From the NCBI RefSeq assembly GCF_018863395.1, contig NZ_JAHKRR010000002.1:434001-498000 (forward strand): a stretch of DNA of 64,000 bases, written 5' to 3'. Shown one piece after another: positions 25,806 to 34,372 of the stretch (the first letter of the stretch is position 1; each line of letters opens with the position of its first letter). The DNA is from Sinomicrobium weinanense. GTDB taxonomy: Bacteria; Bacteroidota; Bacteroidia; Flavobacteriales; Flavobacteriaceae. A program made the translations under genes and the position numbers. The notes beneath the pieces are model-generated. The model saw only the letters and a program-made list of their open reading frames with translations. It searched no databases and was not told the origin of the DNA.

Positions 25806-27773
25806 TCAGAAGCGGGAGGCTTTACCCGTAAATACCTTCCCTTTTGTACTCAGCTCCCGATTATCACTTCGGAAAGGTTCCGCAGGAAGCCCGTTTTGAT
25901 CTGTCAGGTCCAGAGGCCCGGGATTATCACTCCACGCATACCGCAATGCCGCCGGGTCTTTAAGGTCCGGATGGTAAACTACCACGGTATTTCCGCGGAG
26001 AAAGGCTTTCGCCCACCGGAATGGCCCGTTTTTCCCGGCAATCTGGAATCCTCTTATATACCCGTGTTTATCTGAGGTCTTCAAAGCGTCCGTGGCAAAG
26101 TGAAAACGGACAAGCAGGCTGTCCCCGCTTTTTTCCATCGCCTTAAACCGCGGGCCGGGAGCGGGCTGCTTTCCGCGATAACAAAGGTTCCCTGCGAGAG
26201 CACCGAGCCTCCGCCCTACTTCTTCCTTGTTTTTCGGGTGAATATCCCCGGCCTCCCCGATATCGATGGTCACTGCCATCCCGGTCTTCGGAAGTTTCAG
26301 GGCGAGGTCCTGTGCTTCCCGGAGTTCTGCCCAGGGGGAAGGGCCGGGCTGTCCGGGTTCCTCGCCGTAATTGGCGAGCTGTACCCACAAAAACGGCATA
26401 TCCTGCCCGAATTTATCTCTCCAGTCCCGGATCAGGGCCGGGAAAAGGTCCCTGTATTCTGCCGCCCTCTCCGCATTGGATTCTCCCTGGTACCAGATCA
26501 CTCCTTTGACCCGCAATGCGGTGAGCGGGGCTACATTGGCATTGTAGAGCACTCCCGGTGAAGAGAATGGAGAGACATTGACCAGTTCCTGTTCCGGGAA
26601 TTTTTCCGGATCGATCTCCAGTCCTTTTTTGTAATACCAGTTTCCCCGGAGGATATCATTCCCCCAAAAGGCGGAGGTGGTGAACCCTCCCGGGCCTCCC
26701 GTATCAAAAACCCGTACTACCAGTATATTGTCCTTCTCTTTTAAAATTTCCGAAGGAACCTGATAATTCCTGTGGTTATGCCTTCCGAAAGTTTCGCCGA
26801 TCCGATGGCCGTTTACCCATGTAATATCGTAATCGTCGATCTGCAACAATTGCAGGTGGAGGGAATCTCCTTTAAAACCTTCAGGCAGGTCAAAACTGGT
26901 CCGGAACCAGACCGCACCGTCGAAATCCCGGAGGTCTTTTTCGGATTCCCAGGTATTCCCGGCCACTTTTATACTGTCCCAGGTGGCCGTGTCCGTTTCC
27001 GGAAGGAACCATTGTTCTTCAATCCCCTTTCCGGTGTAATAATACTGTTCGTACCATTTGTCCTTACTTTTTTCAAAGGCTTTCTTCACCTCTGCAAAAC
27101 TCCCGGTATGATCTATTTCTTTCCGGAACTGTGGAAATTTTCCCAGGGCCTCATTGCTCATCCAGGTCTCGATCGCCGTAGCCCCGAGATTGACACTGAT
27201 AAGGCCTATCGGAACATCGCTTTGCCGTTGTATGAATTTGCCGAAATGATATCCTACTGCGGAAAAATGGGCTATATCTTCCAGGCCTGGTGTTATCCAG
27301 CCCCGGGAATTGACATCTTCCCGCGGGCGGTAATCCGTTTCCGGGTTTACTTTTAAAAACCGTAGCTGCCGTTTTTTCAGCCATACCGTATCGGTTTCCT
27401 TATAAGGGGTCTGTCTTACCGGCCATTCCATATTAGACTGGCCGCTGCAGATCCACACATCGCCCATCAATATATTGCTCAGTGTTTTCACTTCCGGGCC
27501 TGCACTGATCTTTATGGTATAAGGCCCTCCCGCAGGAAAGGCAGGCAACCGTATCTCCCATTTTCCGTTACGGCCCGTTTTTGTGCTTATACGATGCCTG
27601 GAAATCTCCACTTTTACGGACTGCCCCGGAGCACTCCAGCCCCAAAGCACAGTGGGAACATCCCGCTGGAGCACCATATGATCCGTAAAATACGCCGGTA
27701 ACCGGAGTTCCTGTGCATGACCCGTAAAAAAGATCCCCAGGATAAATTGTAATGTCAATATTAGTTTCATCAT
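25806..27773 (-). CDS. Sialate O-acetylesterase family protein (SASA)
   Basis: The start is taken at MMKLILTLQF, eight codons inside the longest frame, which gives a clean signal peptide ending at GHAQ. The 655-aa protein has two esterase segments: the nucleophile motif GQSNMEWP near residue 115, an inserted jelly-roll part (about 280-380), QGESNAER, and the catalytic DIHPKN. Members remove acetyl groups from sialic acid and, in many glycan loci, from other sugars. Its place between the GntR gene and mannose-6-phosphate isomerase suggests deacetylation of decorated mannosides. Gaps of 104 bp and about 170 bp to its neighbours are larger than elsewhere in the cluster. Confidence 0.9.
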   Translation of the reverse strand: MMKLILTLQFILGIFFTGHAQELRLPAYFTDHMVLQRDVPTVLWGWSAPGQSVKVEISRHRISTKTGRNGKWEIRLPAFPAGGPYTIKISAGPEVKTLSNILMGDVWICSGQSNMEWPVRQTPYKETDTVWLKKRQLRFLKVNPETDYRPREDVNSRGWITPGLEDIAHFSAVGYHFGKFIQRQSDVPIGLISVNLGATAIETWMSNEALGKFPQFRKEIDHTGSFAEVKKAFEKSKDKWYEQYYYTGKGIEEQWFLPETDTATWDSIKVAGNTWESEKDLRDFDGAVWFRTSFDLPEGFKGDSLHLQLLQIDDYDITWVNGHRIGETFGRHNHRNYQVPSEILKEKDNILVVRVFDTGGPGGFTTSAFWGNDILRGNWYYKKGLEIDPEKFPEQELVNVSPFSSPGVLYNANVAPLTALRVKGVIWYQGESNAERAAEYRDLFPALIRDWRDKFGQDMPFLWVQLANYGEEPGQPGPSPWAELREAQDLALKLPKTGMAVTIDIGEAGDIHPKNKEEVGRRLGALAGNLCYRGKQPAPGPRFKAMEKSGDSLLVRFHFATDALKTSDKHGYIRGFQIAGKNGPFRWAKAFLRGNTVVVYHPDLKDPAALRYAWSDNPGPLDLTDQNGLPAEPFRSDNRELSTKGKVFTGKASRF

Positions 27774-27884
27774 CCTTTTTTGAAAATTTCCAATCATTAA
27801 ACCGTTTCAGTTACCCTGAATAGCTATCGCAATTTATAGTGATCTGCCTGTTGTTTATAAAACTTTACCACATCCCCAAATCCC

Positions 27885-27960
27885 TCTTCACCCCATCTCC
27901 CTATCTCCCAGTCTCCTCGTCTCCCGGTCACCCAGTCTCCCCATCACCTCATCTCCCTGA
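27885..27960. repeat. Degenerate short tandem repeat (CTCCCNGTCT type)
   Basis: About eight words of 8-9 bases such as ATCTCCCT, AGTCTCCT and GTCTCCCG follow each other, ending within the last codons of the isomerase gene. It belongs to the class of simple intergenic word repeats found elsewhere in the window. Confidence 0.7.
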
Positions 27961-29698
27961 CAAATGCCTTCAGCGTAGCACATTTTTTCCCTGCCGACTC
28001 CCCGGCCGGCCGTATCGTATAGTCTCCCACGGCAGCGGGGACGATAAAGGTCTCTGCATAGTGCACTACAAAAGGGTCGAATTTCCCTTCCGGGCTTTCC
28101 ACGATCGCTTCCCGGCCTTCGACCAGGTTGATCACATTCACACTTCCCCCGGTATGGTGTGTAACTTTCCCGGTAAACCAATGCCTGTGCGTTTCGATAA
28201 AGCCGGAAGGGTGCAGGCCTGTTTTTTCTTCGGTCCAGCCTTCTCCGCGAGCTGTTTCTTCTATCTGATTGACCAGGTTTTCCCGGGTCCATTGCTTCCT
28301 GCGGCTCCAGTCGATCACATGCTCGCCGTGTTCTATATGAATGGGGCGCGGTTTTCCGTCGAGCCCCAGGCGCCCCCAGTCCCAGAGTTTAAACGTAAAG
28401 ATATAAGGTGTGGCGCTGATCTCCAGTACTACGCTGTTGGCCCCGGAGCAATGGATGGTTCCGGAAGGGATCAGGTAGTGGTCGTGTTTTTTTACAGGCC
28501 ATTTATTGATATAAACGTCGGCATTAAAATTACCGCCATTGCTCCGGGCTTTCTTAAGATTATCGAGCATTTCTTCCGGAACGGTCTCGTCTTTTATTCC
28601 GAGATATACTTCCGCATCTTCACCCGCATCGAGTATATAGTAGCTTTCGTCCTGCGTATATGGCATTCCGAACTGTTCCCTGATGTATTCTTTGGTGGGG
28701 TGCACCTGCAGACTGAGATTTCCGCCTTTCATCGTATCGAGAAAATCGAAACGTATCGGGAACTCGGCCCCGAATTTTTCAAATACGCGTTGGCCGAGCA
28801 ATGACAAAGGCCTGGTCAGTACCAGGTTGATGGCGGGAGTTTCAAAATTCACCCCTCCGAATTCGAAAAGCAGGCTGTTTTCTTCGGGTACACAGTCAAA
28901 GCCCCAGGCAAAATTAACCGCATTGCGGTCCAGGTCTATAACCTCCTTCAGCCACTGCCCCCCCCAGGGGCCGGGGTCAAAGAACGGCACTACGCGGAAA
29001 GGTTGCCGGCTGGCCACTTCGAGGGCGCGGTTGAGGCTTTCACCGGAAAGCATTTTCGGATTTGAAGCCTCGACAGTGTCGACAAAGAAATCGATCCTGT
29101 CAAAAAGGTTTAGTTTATGCCGGTCCAATACTCTCCAATCTACAAAAAAAGACTGTTTTACACGCAGGGCAAATTCTTCGTGTTTATTGTCTGTTCCGAG
29201 ATTGCTCACTTCGTTTTTCCGCATCCTCAACTGCAATTCCCAGCGAGGCATATCCATATACACCAGCAGATCGGCATCGGGACAACAAAAAACAGCCCCG
29301 GGCCCCAGTATTATTTGTAGCCCGTTTGCTCCGGCGCCTACTTCTGCTTTCAGTTTCTTACAACTTTCCGGGTCAAAAAAATCCTTTAAACCGAGGTCTG
29401 TCATATATCCGAAGACCCTGTCGTCAGTAACATAGGGATATACCATTTTCTTTATTTCGCCTTCGGGTTTCAACGCGTCGGAGCTGTAATATATCCGGCC
29501 CGGGTTTAAGATCTTTTTAAAGGCTGTTCCGGCTTCTTTCATATCCACCCCCTGGTAGGTTTCCACGGCGATAAGCCTCCCGTTTTTTGCGGAGATTTTG
29601 TCTTTTATAGCCTTTGCGATAGCTTCCCAGCCCCGGATGCATTCTTCTTTGTTTTCGCTGACGTGTATTTTCGGATACTTGTCGTAATTAGATCTCAT
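27944..29698 (-). CDS. Class I mannose-6-phosphate isomerase, long form
   Basis: The 584-aa protein belongs to the long class I isomerases. Residues about 1-230 form an extra N-terminal domain of uncertain role, and the cupin isomerase follows with QVHPTKEYIREQFG near residue 340 (metal histidine) and YLIPSGTIHCSG near residue 415. The enzyme converts mannose-6-phosphate to fructose-6-phosphate. Its start overlaps the ROK kinase gene by 11 bp, so the two are translationally coupled, which fits kinase and isomerase acting in sequence on mannose. The extra domain has no Walker motif that I can see. Confidence 0.88.
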   Translation of the reverse strand: MRSNYDKYPKIHVSENKEECIRGWEAIAKAIKDKISAKNGRLIAVETYQGVDMKEAGTAFKKILNPGRIYYSSDALKPEGEIKKMVYPYVTDDRVFGYMTDLGLKDFFDPESCKKLKAEVGAGANGLQIILGPGAVFCCPDADLLVYMDMPRWELQLRMRKNEVSNLGTDNKHEEFALRVKQSFFVDWRVLDRHKLNLFDRIDFFVDTVEASNPKMLSGESLNRALEVASRQPFRVVPFFDPGPWGGQWLKEVIDLDRNAVNFAWGFDCVPEENSLLFEFGGVNFETPAINLVLTRPLSLLGQRVFEKFGAEFPIRFDFLDTMKGGNLSLQVHPTKEYIREQFGMPYTQDESYYILDAGEDAEVYLGIKDETVPEEMLDNLKKARSNGGNFNADVYINKWPVKKHDHYLIPSGTIHCSGANSVVLEISATPYIFTFKLWDWGRLGLDGKPRPIHIEHGEHVIDWSRRKQWTRENLVNQIEETARGEGWTEEKTGLHPSGFIETHRHWFTGKVTHHTGGSVNVINLVEGREAIVESPEGKFDPFVVHYAETFIVPAAVGDYTIRPAGESAGKKCATLKAFVREMR

Positions 29699-30638
29699 TC
29701 TTTATCCTTGCTTTATTTAATAAGTAATTTGTTCCTAATATGCCTGCTGTTTCTTTTCTGCTGGCAGCCACTACCGGCAGGCTGCCGGCGGGGATCCAGC
29801 TGTGTTTTTCGATCATTTTTTCTATTCCCGGCAGTATTTCGTCCTTACTTTTCATGATCCCTCCTCCGATAACTATTTTTTCGGGATCATAGGCGTGAAT
29901 AAGGTTAATAATACCCGTTCCCCAGGCCCGGATGCTATTTTCCCTGAGTTCTTTTGCAACCGGATCTCCTTTCCGGGCATAGCGAAAAAGGCTTTCATAA
30001 TCCGGGTCCTTATCGCGGTTCAGAGGACTTGCTGCGTATGCCCCGCTTTTTTTGAGGTCGGATTTCAGGACCCAGGTAGATGCCGTGCTTTCCACACAGC
30101 CTATATTTCCACAGTTGCACACCCTTCCTTTGTAATCTATACTCATATGGCCGCCCAGATTCCCGGCCAGGAAATTTTTACCGCGTAGCAGTTTTCCGTC
30201 GATCAGAACGGCTGTCCCTACCCCGGTCCCAAGAGTGATCATCACCAGGTTATCGCATCCCTTTCCGGCCCCGAACTGCCACTCCCCGATGAGTGCGGCC
30301 CTGGCGTCGTTTTCAAGGGCCAGCGGCACACCCCAGTTTTTCCCGGCCCATGCCTCAAAATCGGTTTTTCCGGCCCCGGGATATTTCACATAATCGGAAA
30401 GTACACGTTTATTTACAGGATCGACAATACCGGGAAAGGCGATCCCTATCCCTTTTACCTGCTCATTTCCGTTCAAAAGCTCATTTACAGGGGCGACCAG
30501 GTCTTCCAGCACCTGTGCCATGCCCAGACCCGACCGGGCTTTCAGGGATCTTGTTTCCAGTATATTTCCGGCTACATCGATCAGCCCCATTTTGATACGG
30601 GTACCTCCCATGTCGATGCCTATATTTACATTTTTCAT
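29688..30638 (-). CDS. ROK family sugar kinase, probably a mannokinase
   Basis: The 316-aa protein has the ATP-binding motif DMGGTRIKMGLID at residues 9-21, the sugar-binding stretch LENDARAALIGE with the catalytic aspartate, GTGVGTAVLIDGKLLRG, and the zinc motif CNCGNIGCVES near residue 180. ROK enzymes phosphorylate glucose, mannose, N-acetylmannosamine or allose. Overlap with mannose-6-phosphate isomerase and the GH92 gene in the cluster point to mannose. Soluble, cytoplasmic. Confidence 0.9.
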   Translation of the reverse strand: MKNVNIGIDMGGTRIKMGLIDVAGNILETRSLKARSGLGMAQVLEDLVAPVNELLNGNEQVKGIGIAFPGIVDPVNKRVLSDYVKYPGAGKTDFEAWAGKNWGVPLALENDARAALIGEWQFGAGKGCDNLVMITLGTGVGTAVLIDGKLLRGKNFLAGNLGGHMSIDYKGRVCNCGNIGCVESTASTWVLKSDLKKSGAYAASPLNRDKDPDYESLFRYARKGDPVAKELRENSIRAWGTGIINLIHAYDPEKIVIGGGIMKSKDEILPGIEKMIEKHSWIPAGSLPVVAASRKETAGILGTNYLLNKARIKNEI

Positions 30639-30672
30639 GTGTAAATAATTTGATTTACATTCTTGACTAATT

Positions 30673-30762
30673 AGACTTAGGACTTCAGGACTTAAGACTT
30701 AGGACAAAAAACAAGATGTCCGGAATTGCAATACCTGCCTCTGAATCTTACGTCTTAGGTCT
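30673..30762. repeat. Short inverted word repeat between kinase and transporter genes
   Basis: A left arm built of words like GACTTAGGACTTCAGGACTTAAGACTTAGGAC is answered by an inverted right arm ending CTTACGTCTTAGGTCT. No coding frame is present. A further arm of related design lies at 30824-30867. Confidence 0.6.
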
Positions 30763-30823
30763 ATTTTCATCTGTTTACTTTTTGGTCGGATGCTTCGACT
30801 TTGTTCGGCAACCAATGCAGATA

Positions 30824-30867
30824 CATCTGTCACCGGTCTTCGGTCCTCCGTCATCGATCATCTGTCA
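30824..30867. repeat. CTGTCACCGGTCTTCGG intergenic word repeat
   Basis: ATCTGTCACCGGTCTTCGGT and TCCTCCGTCATC words closely match the repeat at 55071-55136 and the reverse complement of 20166-20202, so this is one copy of a dispersed family. Confidence 0.6.
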
Positions 30868-30877
30868 CTTTTATATA

Positions 30878-32254
30878 TCAATCGTCCTCTGTTTTTGTCC
30901 AGCTTCTTTCTATCTGCTCCAGGCTACGTCCCCGTGTTTCCGGGACATACTTCAGGGTAAAGAGCAGGAGGATCACGGCATTGCACATAAAGATCCAAAA
31001 GGTAGAGGCTCCTCCCAGGACATCGAGCATCACCGGGGTGAGCTGTGTAATGAGGATAACCCCTATCCACAGGACCAGGGTACAGAACGACATGGCGATC
31101 CCCCGTATTTTTGTGGGGAATATCTCTGAGATCATCACCCAGGGAACCGGCCCCAGTGAAGAGGCAAAACAGGCGATAAAGCCGAGTACGAACAATATCA
31201 GCCAGGGGCCCGTGGTCATTTCAAAATAAAAACATATCCCTATGGCACAAAGGCATAGTATCATTCCCGAAACGCCCCAGACGAGCAGTTTTTTACGCCC
31301 TGCCCGGTCAATAAGCCAAAGGGCCACAAAGGTGAAAATGGTATTGATCACCCCGATAAAAATGGTCTGGTAAAAGGCCGATTCTACCCCGAAGCCTATA
31401 CTTTTGAATATTTCCGGGGCAAAATAGATCACGGCATTGATCCCGGTGATCTGTGAAAACAGTGCCAGGACAATCCCCACTACAAATGCCAGGCGCAAGC
31501 CTTTGCCGAAGAGATCACCGGGTCTCCCGGACTCCAGCTTCAGGGTGTCCTGTATTTCCTGTTTTATGGCACCGGCCTTATCCCCGTTTATCTTTTGCAA
31601 TATGTCTCCGGCTTTTTCGTCCCTGCCATTCTTCAGCAACCACCGCGGACTTTCCGGAACGCTGAAGAGCAGTACAAAAAATATGACGGCCGGGATTGCT
31701 TCAGACCCTATCATATAGCGCCAGCCATAATCCACATTCCACGAATTGCTTCCGGAGACGGAGATCAGGTAATTAACGATATAGATGATATTGATCCCGA
31801 AAACAATGGCCAGTTGGTAGATACTTACCAGCCGTCCCCGGTGTTTTGCAGGGGCGACTTCCGAAATATACAGCGGGGACAACATGGAAGCCGCCCCGAC
31901 GCCTATCCCTCCTACAAGGCGGGCGATGACAAAACTGCTCAGGTCAACTGCTACGGCCGATCCGAGAGCCGATATCAAAAATAACACCCCTGTTGCGATG
32001 AGTATTTTTTTTCTTCCGAAACGGTCGCTGACATACCCTGCCATAGCTGCCCCGAGAATACATCCCCAAATGGCACTGCTGGCTGCCCAGCCCACCAGGA
32101 CAGGGCTCAGGACAAACTTTTCCTGGAGATAGCCTATGGCTCCTGCTATAACGGCGGTATCGTAACCAAAGAGCAATCCCCCGAGCGCTGCTACTACCGT
32201 AATGCGGATAATGTAATTCCGGGGGGCAACTGTTTTGTTTTTTTGCTGATCCAT
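30878..32254 (-). CDS. Sugar porter family MFS transporter
   Basis: The 458-aa protein has twelve membrane helices and the sugar-porter signatures: DRFGRKKILIATG between helices 2 and 3, PESPRWLLKNGR in the central loop, DRAGRKKLLV between helices 8 and 9, and PETRGRSLEQIE at the end. It imports a monosaccharide by proton symport across the inner membrane. In this cluster the substrate is most likely mannose released by GH92. It begins 9 bp after the DUF4185-like gene stop and is followed by a 239-bp gap with word repeats before the kinase. Confidence 0.95.
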   Translation of the reverse strand: MDQQKNKTVAPRNYIIRITVVAALGGLLFGYDTAVIAGAIGYLQEKFVLSPVLVGWAASSAIWGCILGAAMAGYVSDRFGRKKILIATGVLFLISALGSAVAVDLSSFVIARLVGGIGVGAASMLSPLYISEVAPAKHRGRLVSIYQLAIVFGINIIYIVNYLISVSGSNSWNVDYGWRYMIGSEAIPAVIFFVLLFSVPESPRWLLKNGRDEKAGDILQKINGDKAGAIKQEIQDTLKLESGRPGDLFGKGLRLAFVVGIVLALFSQITGINAVIYFAPEIFKSIGFGVESAFYQTIFIGVINTIFTFVALWLIDRAGRKKLLVWGVSGMILCLCAIGICFYFEMTTGPWLILFVLGFIACFASSLGPVPWVMISEIFPTKIRGIAMSFCTLVLWIGVILITQLTPVMLDVLGGASTFWIFMCNAVILLLFTLKYVPETRGRSLEQIERSWTKTEDD

Positions 32255-32263
32255 GGGCTGTTC

Positions 32264-33457
32264 TTAATTTCCGGGTTGGAATTTTACCCGGATAAACCTG
32301 GGCCTGTACAGATTGGGCATGTCCCCGATGACATCGAAGAACTTAAAGCTGTTTACATTATAGCTTACCAGGAGCTCCCCTTCCTCCGAAATGGCAGGAT
32401 GGGCCTTGGCATTATACGTAAACAGGTCGGGGTGGTTTATGTCTTTTGTGGTATCCCAGAGCTCTATCTTTTCTCCGAAAGGACCGTAAGGGGTAGCTCC
32501 TATCTTCATATAGATCTTGGGAAAAATGCCTCCATATTGATAAATAAGCGCATATTTTCCTCCGGGTATCCGGGATACACTGAGTTCGTTGGAAACACTG
32601 TCGGCCAGGCTTGCTATCTGTTCCCGCTCGCGGGTCCAACCATTCTCTTTGCGAAATTCCCAGGACCGGAAATTTTTAACCTCTCCGCGTGCTACCCTCG
32701 CACATACCAGGTTTTTACGCTGTCCGCGTACCCCGTATATATACACATAATTGTCTTCCTCCGGATCCGTATAGACCCCTACCCCAAAAGAGATTTTCCG
32801 GGAACCGTAGTCAGGTTGGAAAAAGGGAATGGGAAAGGCTTTCACATCTTTAAAGGGCGGCCGGTCTTTGTCGTTGATCATTAAAAGGTCATTTCCGGTT
32901 TCTTCGAACGGCAAAAGGTCGTCTGTGTCCGTATTGCGGATACGATAGGCAAAAATATAGAGTGCATTGTCTGCTCCTATGTTGACGAAACCATCTCCGA
33001 GCCAGTAATATTCTTCATTATTACTCCGGGGTGTTAACATGGTAGTCACCTCGCCTTTATCATCTTTAGCCAAAATAAACCTGGTACTTTCGGGGGAAGT
33101 GTTTTTATTGTAGAGCGCCATGGAATTGTTGACCATTTTCCAGCCGGGGACTAAAGAATCTCCTGTGATCTCTCCGACCATGGTATCGCTGAACAGAAAG
33201 ATAATACTGTCTGCCTCCTGGCGGGTATCTTCTCCGGAATACGGGATCGCGAAAATGCCGTCCCCGCCAAACCAGCCCGAATCCCTTTTGAATACGCGGG
33301 TCCATTCGGGAGCCCTCTCCACACTGAATTTGACGGTTTCCGTTTGTTTTTCATCATCCGGGGAATCTTTGTCCTCCGCGTTATCTTTACAGGCGATGAG
33401 GAACAGGCCCGCAAACAGCGAGAGGGACATGAGGTATTTTATTTTTTTAACAGACAT
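32264..33457 (-). CDS. DUF4185/DUF5005-like surface lipoprotein, possible glycosidase
   Basis: The 397-aa protein has a lipoprotein signal (LFAGLFLIACKD). The mature part starts WTRVFKRDSGWFGGDGIFAIPYSG, with LFSDTMVGEITG and the repeat-like strands of a five-bladed beta-propeller (ILAKDDKGEVTTMLTP, YIYGVRGQRKNLVCARV, YALIYQYGGIFPKIY). This matches DUF4185/DUF5005 proteins of Bacteroidota glycan loci. Some DUF4185 members are known endo-arabinanases (GH183), so an enzyme on a side chain of the mannoside is possible, but the activity here is not established. It lies in a tight run of genes with SusCD. Confidence 0.75.
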   Translation of the reverse strand: MSVKKIKYLMSLSLFAGLFLIACKDNAEDKDSPDDEKQTETVKFSVERAPEWTRVFKRDSGWFGGDGIFAIPYSGEDTRQEADSIIFLFSDTMVGEITGDSLVPGWKMVNNSMALYNKNTSPESTRFILAKDDKGEVTTMLTPRSNNEEYYWLGDGFVNIGADNALYIFAYRIRNTDTDDLLPFEETGNDLLMINDKDRPPFKDVKAFPIPFFQPDYGSRKISFGVGVYTDPEEDNYVYIYGVRGQRKNLVCARVARGEVKNFRSWEFRKENGWTREREQIASLADSVSNELSVSRIPGGKYALIYQYGGIFPKIYMKIGATPYGPFGEKIELWDTTKDINHPDLFTYNAKAHPAISEEGELLVSYNVNSFKFFDVIGDMPNLYRPRFIRVKFQPGN

Positions 33458-33488
33458 GATCTCAATGGTTTTGGTGAATTCGTTTGAA

Positions 33489-34346
33489 TTAGTTGTCCCT
33501 GGGGGCGGCTTCGAACATGTAGAGGAATATCTCTTCTTCCCGGAGCCCGAGGTCCGAAAGGTCCACGGTCAGTTCCAGTGCCAGCTTGTCCACCGTAAGG
33601 GTCTCTATCCGGAAAGTATCGGCCACGATGACATCAGGGGTAAAGACATTGTGCTTTTCCATGATAAAGTGCTGTTCATCTTCCGTGATATACCACCGGG
33701 TAAATTCGTTAAGGCCGTCAAAAGCACAGGCCCCTGCCCCGGTATCGGTACCATAGTCCAGGTTCATACTGTCGTCCTGGTTAAACAGGTAGGCATTGTC
33801 CCTTTCGCAATCTTCTATGACCTCAGAATTGGGATTGTCTTCGTTGTTTACGTGCAGGATGGAGCTCCATTCCCATTTCCGGCGGGGCAGATTGTCCCGG
33901 GGACTGAGGCTGATACTTGCCGTAAGGTCGCTGGTGGTTTCCCTTCCACCGGCAGTAACAGCCTTAAAAGTGAAGCCCACCAACTGGTCTACATCATCAA
34001 CAGAAGGGATATACGTAAAATCGTAATCAAACGCAGTGCCCGAAGCGTCTACCCGCAATACTCCGTCCTCTCCGAATGAGGTATCAACCTGTAAATTAAC
34101 GGTTTTTATGACTTCCAGGCCTTCCAATGCTTCCGTAGACTCAATATTTACCCTCAGGGTCAGCGTATCGCCGGATTCCAGGCGACTGCGGTACTGCCCT
34201 TTTCCGGGGATCTTCTCCGCATTCATCGTAATGCGAAAATCTCCCTGGTCATAGTAGTCCCCGGGGCCTTGTTCGTCTTCGTCGCAGTTGGCCAGTACCA
34301 ATCCCAGGATCACGGGAAGCAGCCAACGGTATGTTTTTGTTTTCAT
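33489..34346 (-). CDS. SusE-position surface lipoprotein with Ig-like and lipocalin-like parts
   Basis: The 285-aa protein has a lipoprotein signal (LPVILGLVLANCDED). Residues about 30-150 look like an Ig/FnIII-type strand domain, and about 160-285 like a lipocalin-type barrel (KWEWSSILHVNNED, then NAYLFNQDDSMNLDYGTDTG and FTRWYITEDEQHFIME). No enzyme motif is seen. The place directly behind susD is that of SusE/SusF proteins, which bind glycan on the cell surface, so this is the likely role. It is 26 bp behind susD. Confidence 0.7.
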   Translation of the reverse strand: MKTKTYRWLLPVILGLVLANCDEDEQGPGDYYDQGDFRITMNAEKIPGKGQYRSRLESGDTLTLRVNIESTEALEGLEVIKTVNLQVDTSFGEDGVLRVDASGTAFDYDFTYIPSVDDVDQLVGFTFKAVTAGGRETTSDLTASISLSPRDNLPRRKWEWSSILHVNNEDNPNSEVIEDCERDNAYLFNQDDSMNLDYGTDTGAGACAFDGLNEFTRWYITEDEQHFIMEKHNVFTPDVIVADTFRIETLTVDKLALELTVDLSDLGLREEEIFLYMFEAAPRDN

Positions 34347-34372
34347 ATGCTGTGTTTTTCAGTTAGAACATT

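Noticed and set aside
27888-28292. 134-codon minus-strand frame with GRLGDRE repeats
   Set aside because: It overlaps the isomerase gene in another frame, and its repeats come from the CTCCC-type simple repeat.
33120-34079. 319-codon plus-strand frame, and a 396-codon one at 39600-40790
   Set aside because: Both are opposite well-supported genes of the mannoside locus. They are long only because the G+C-rich antisense strand lacks stops.
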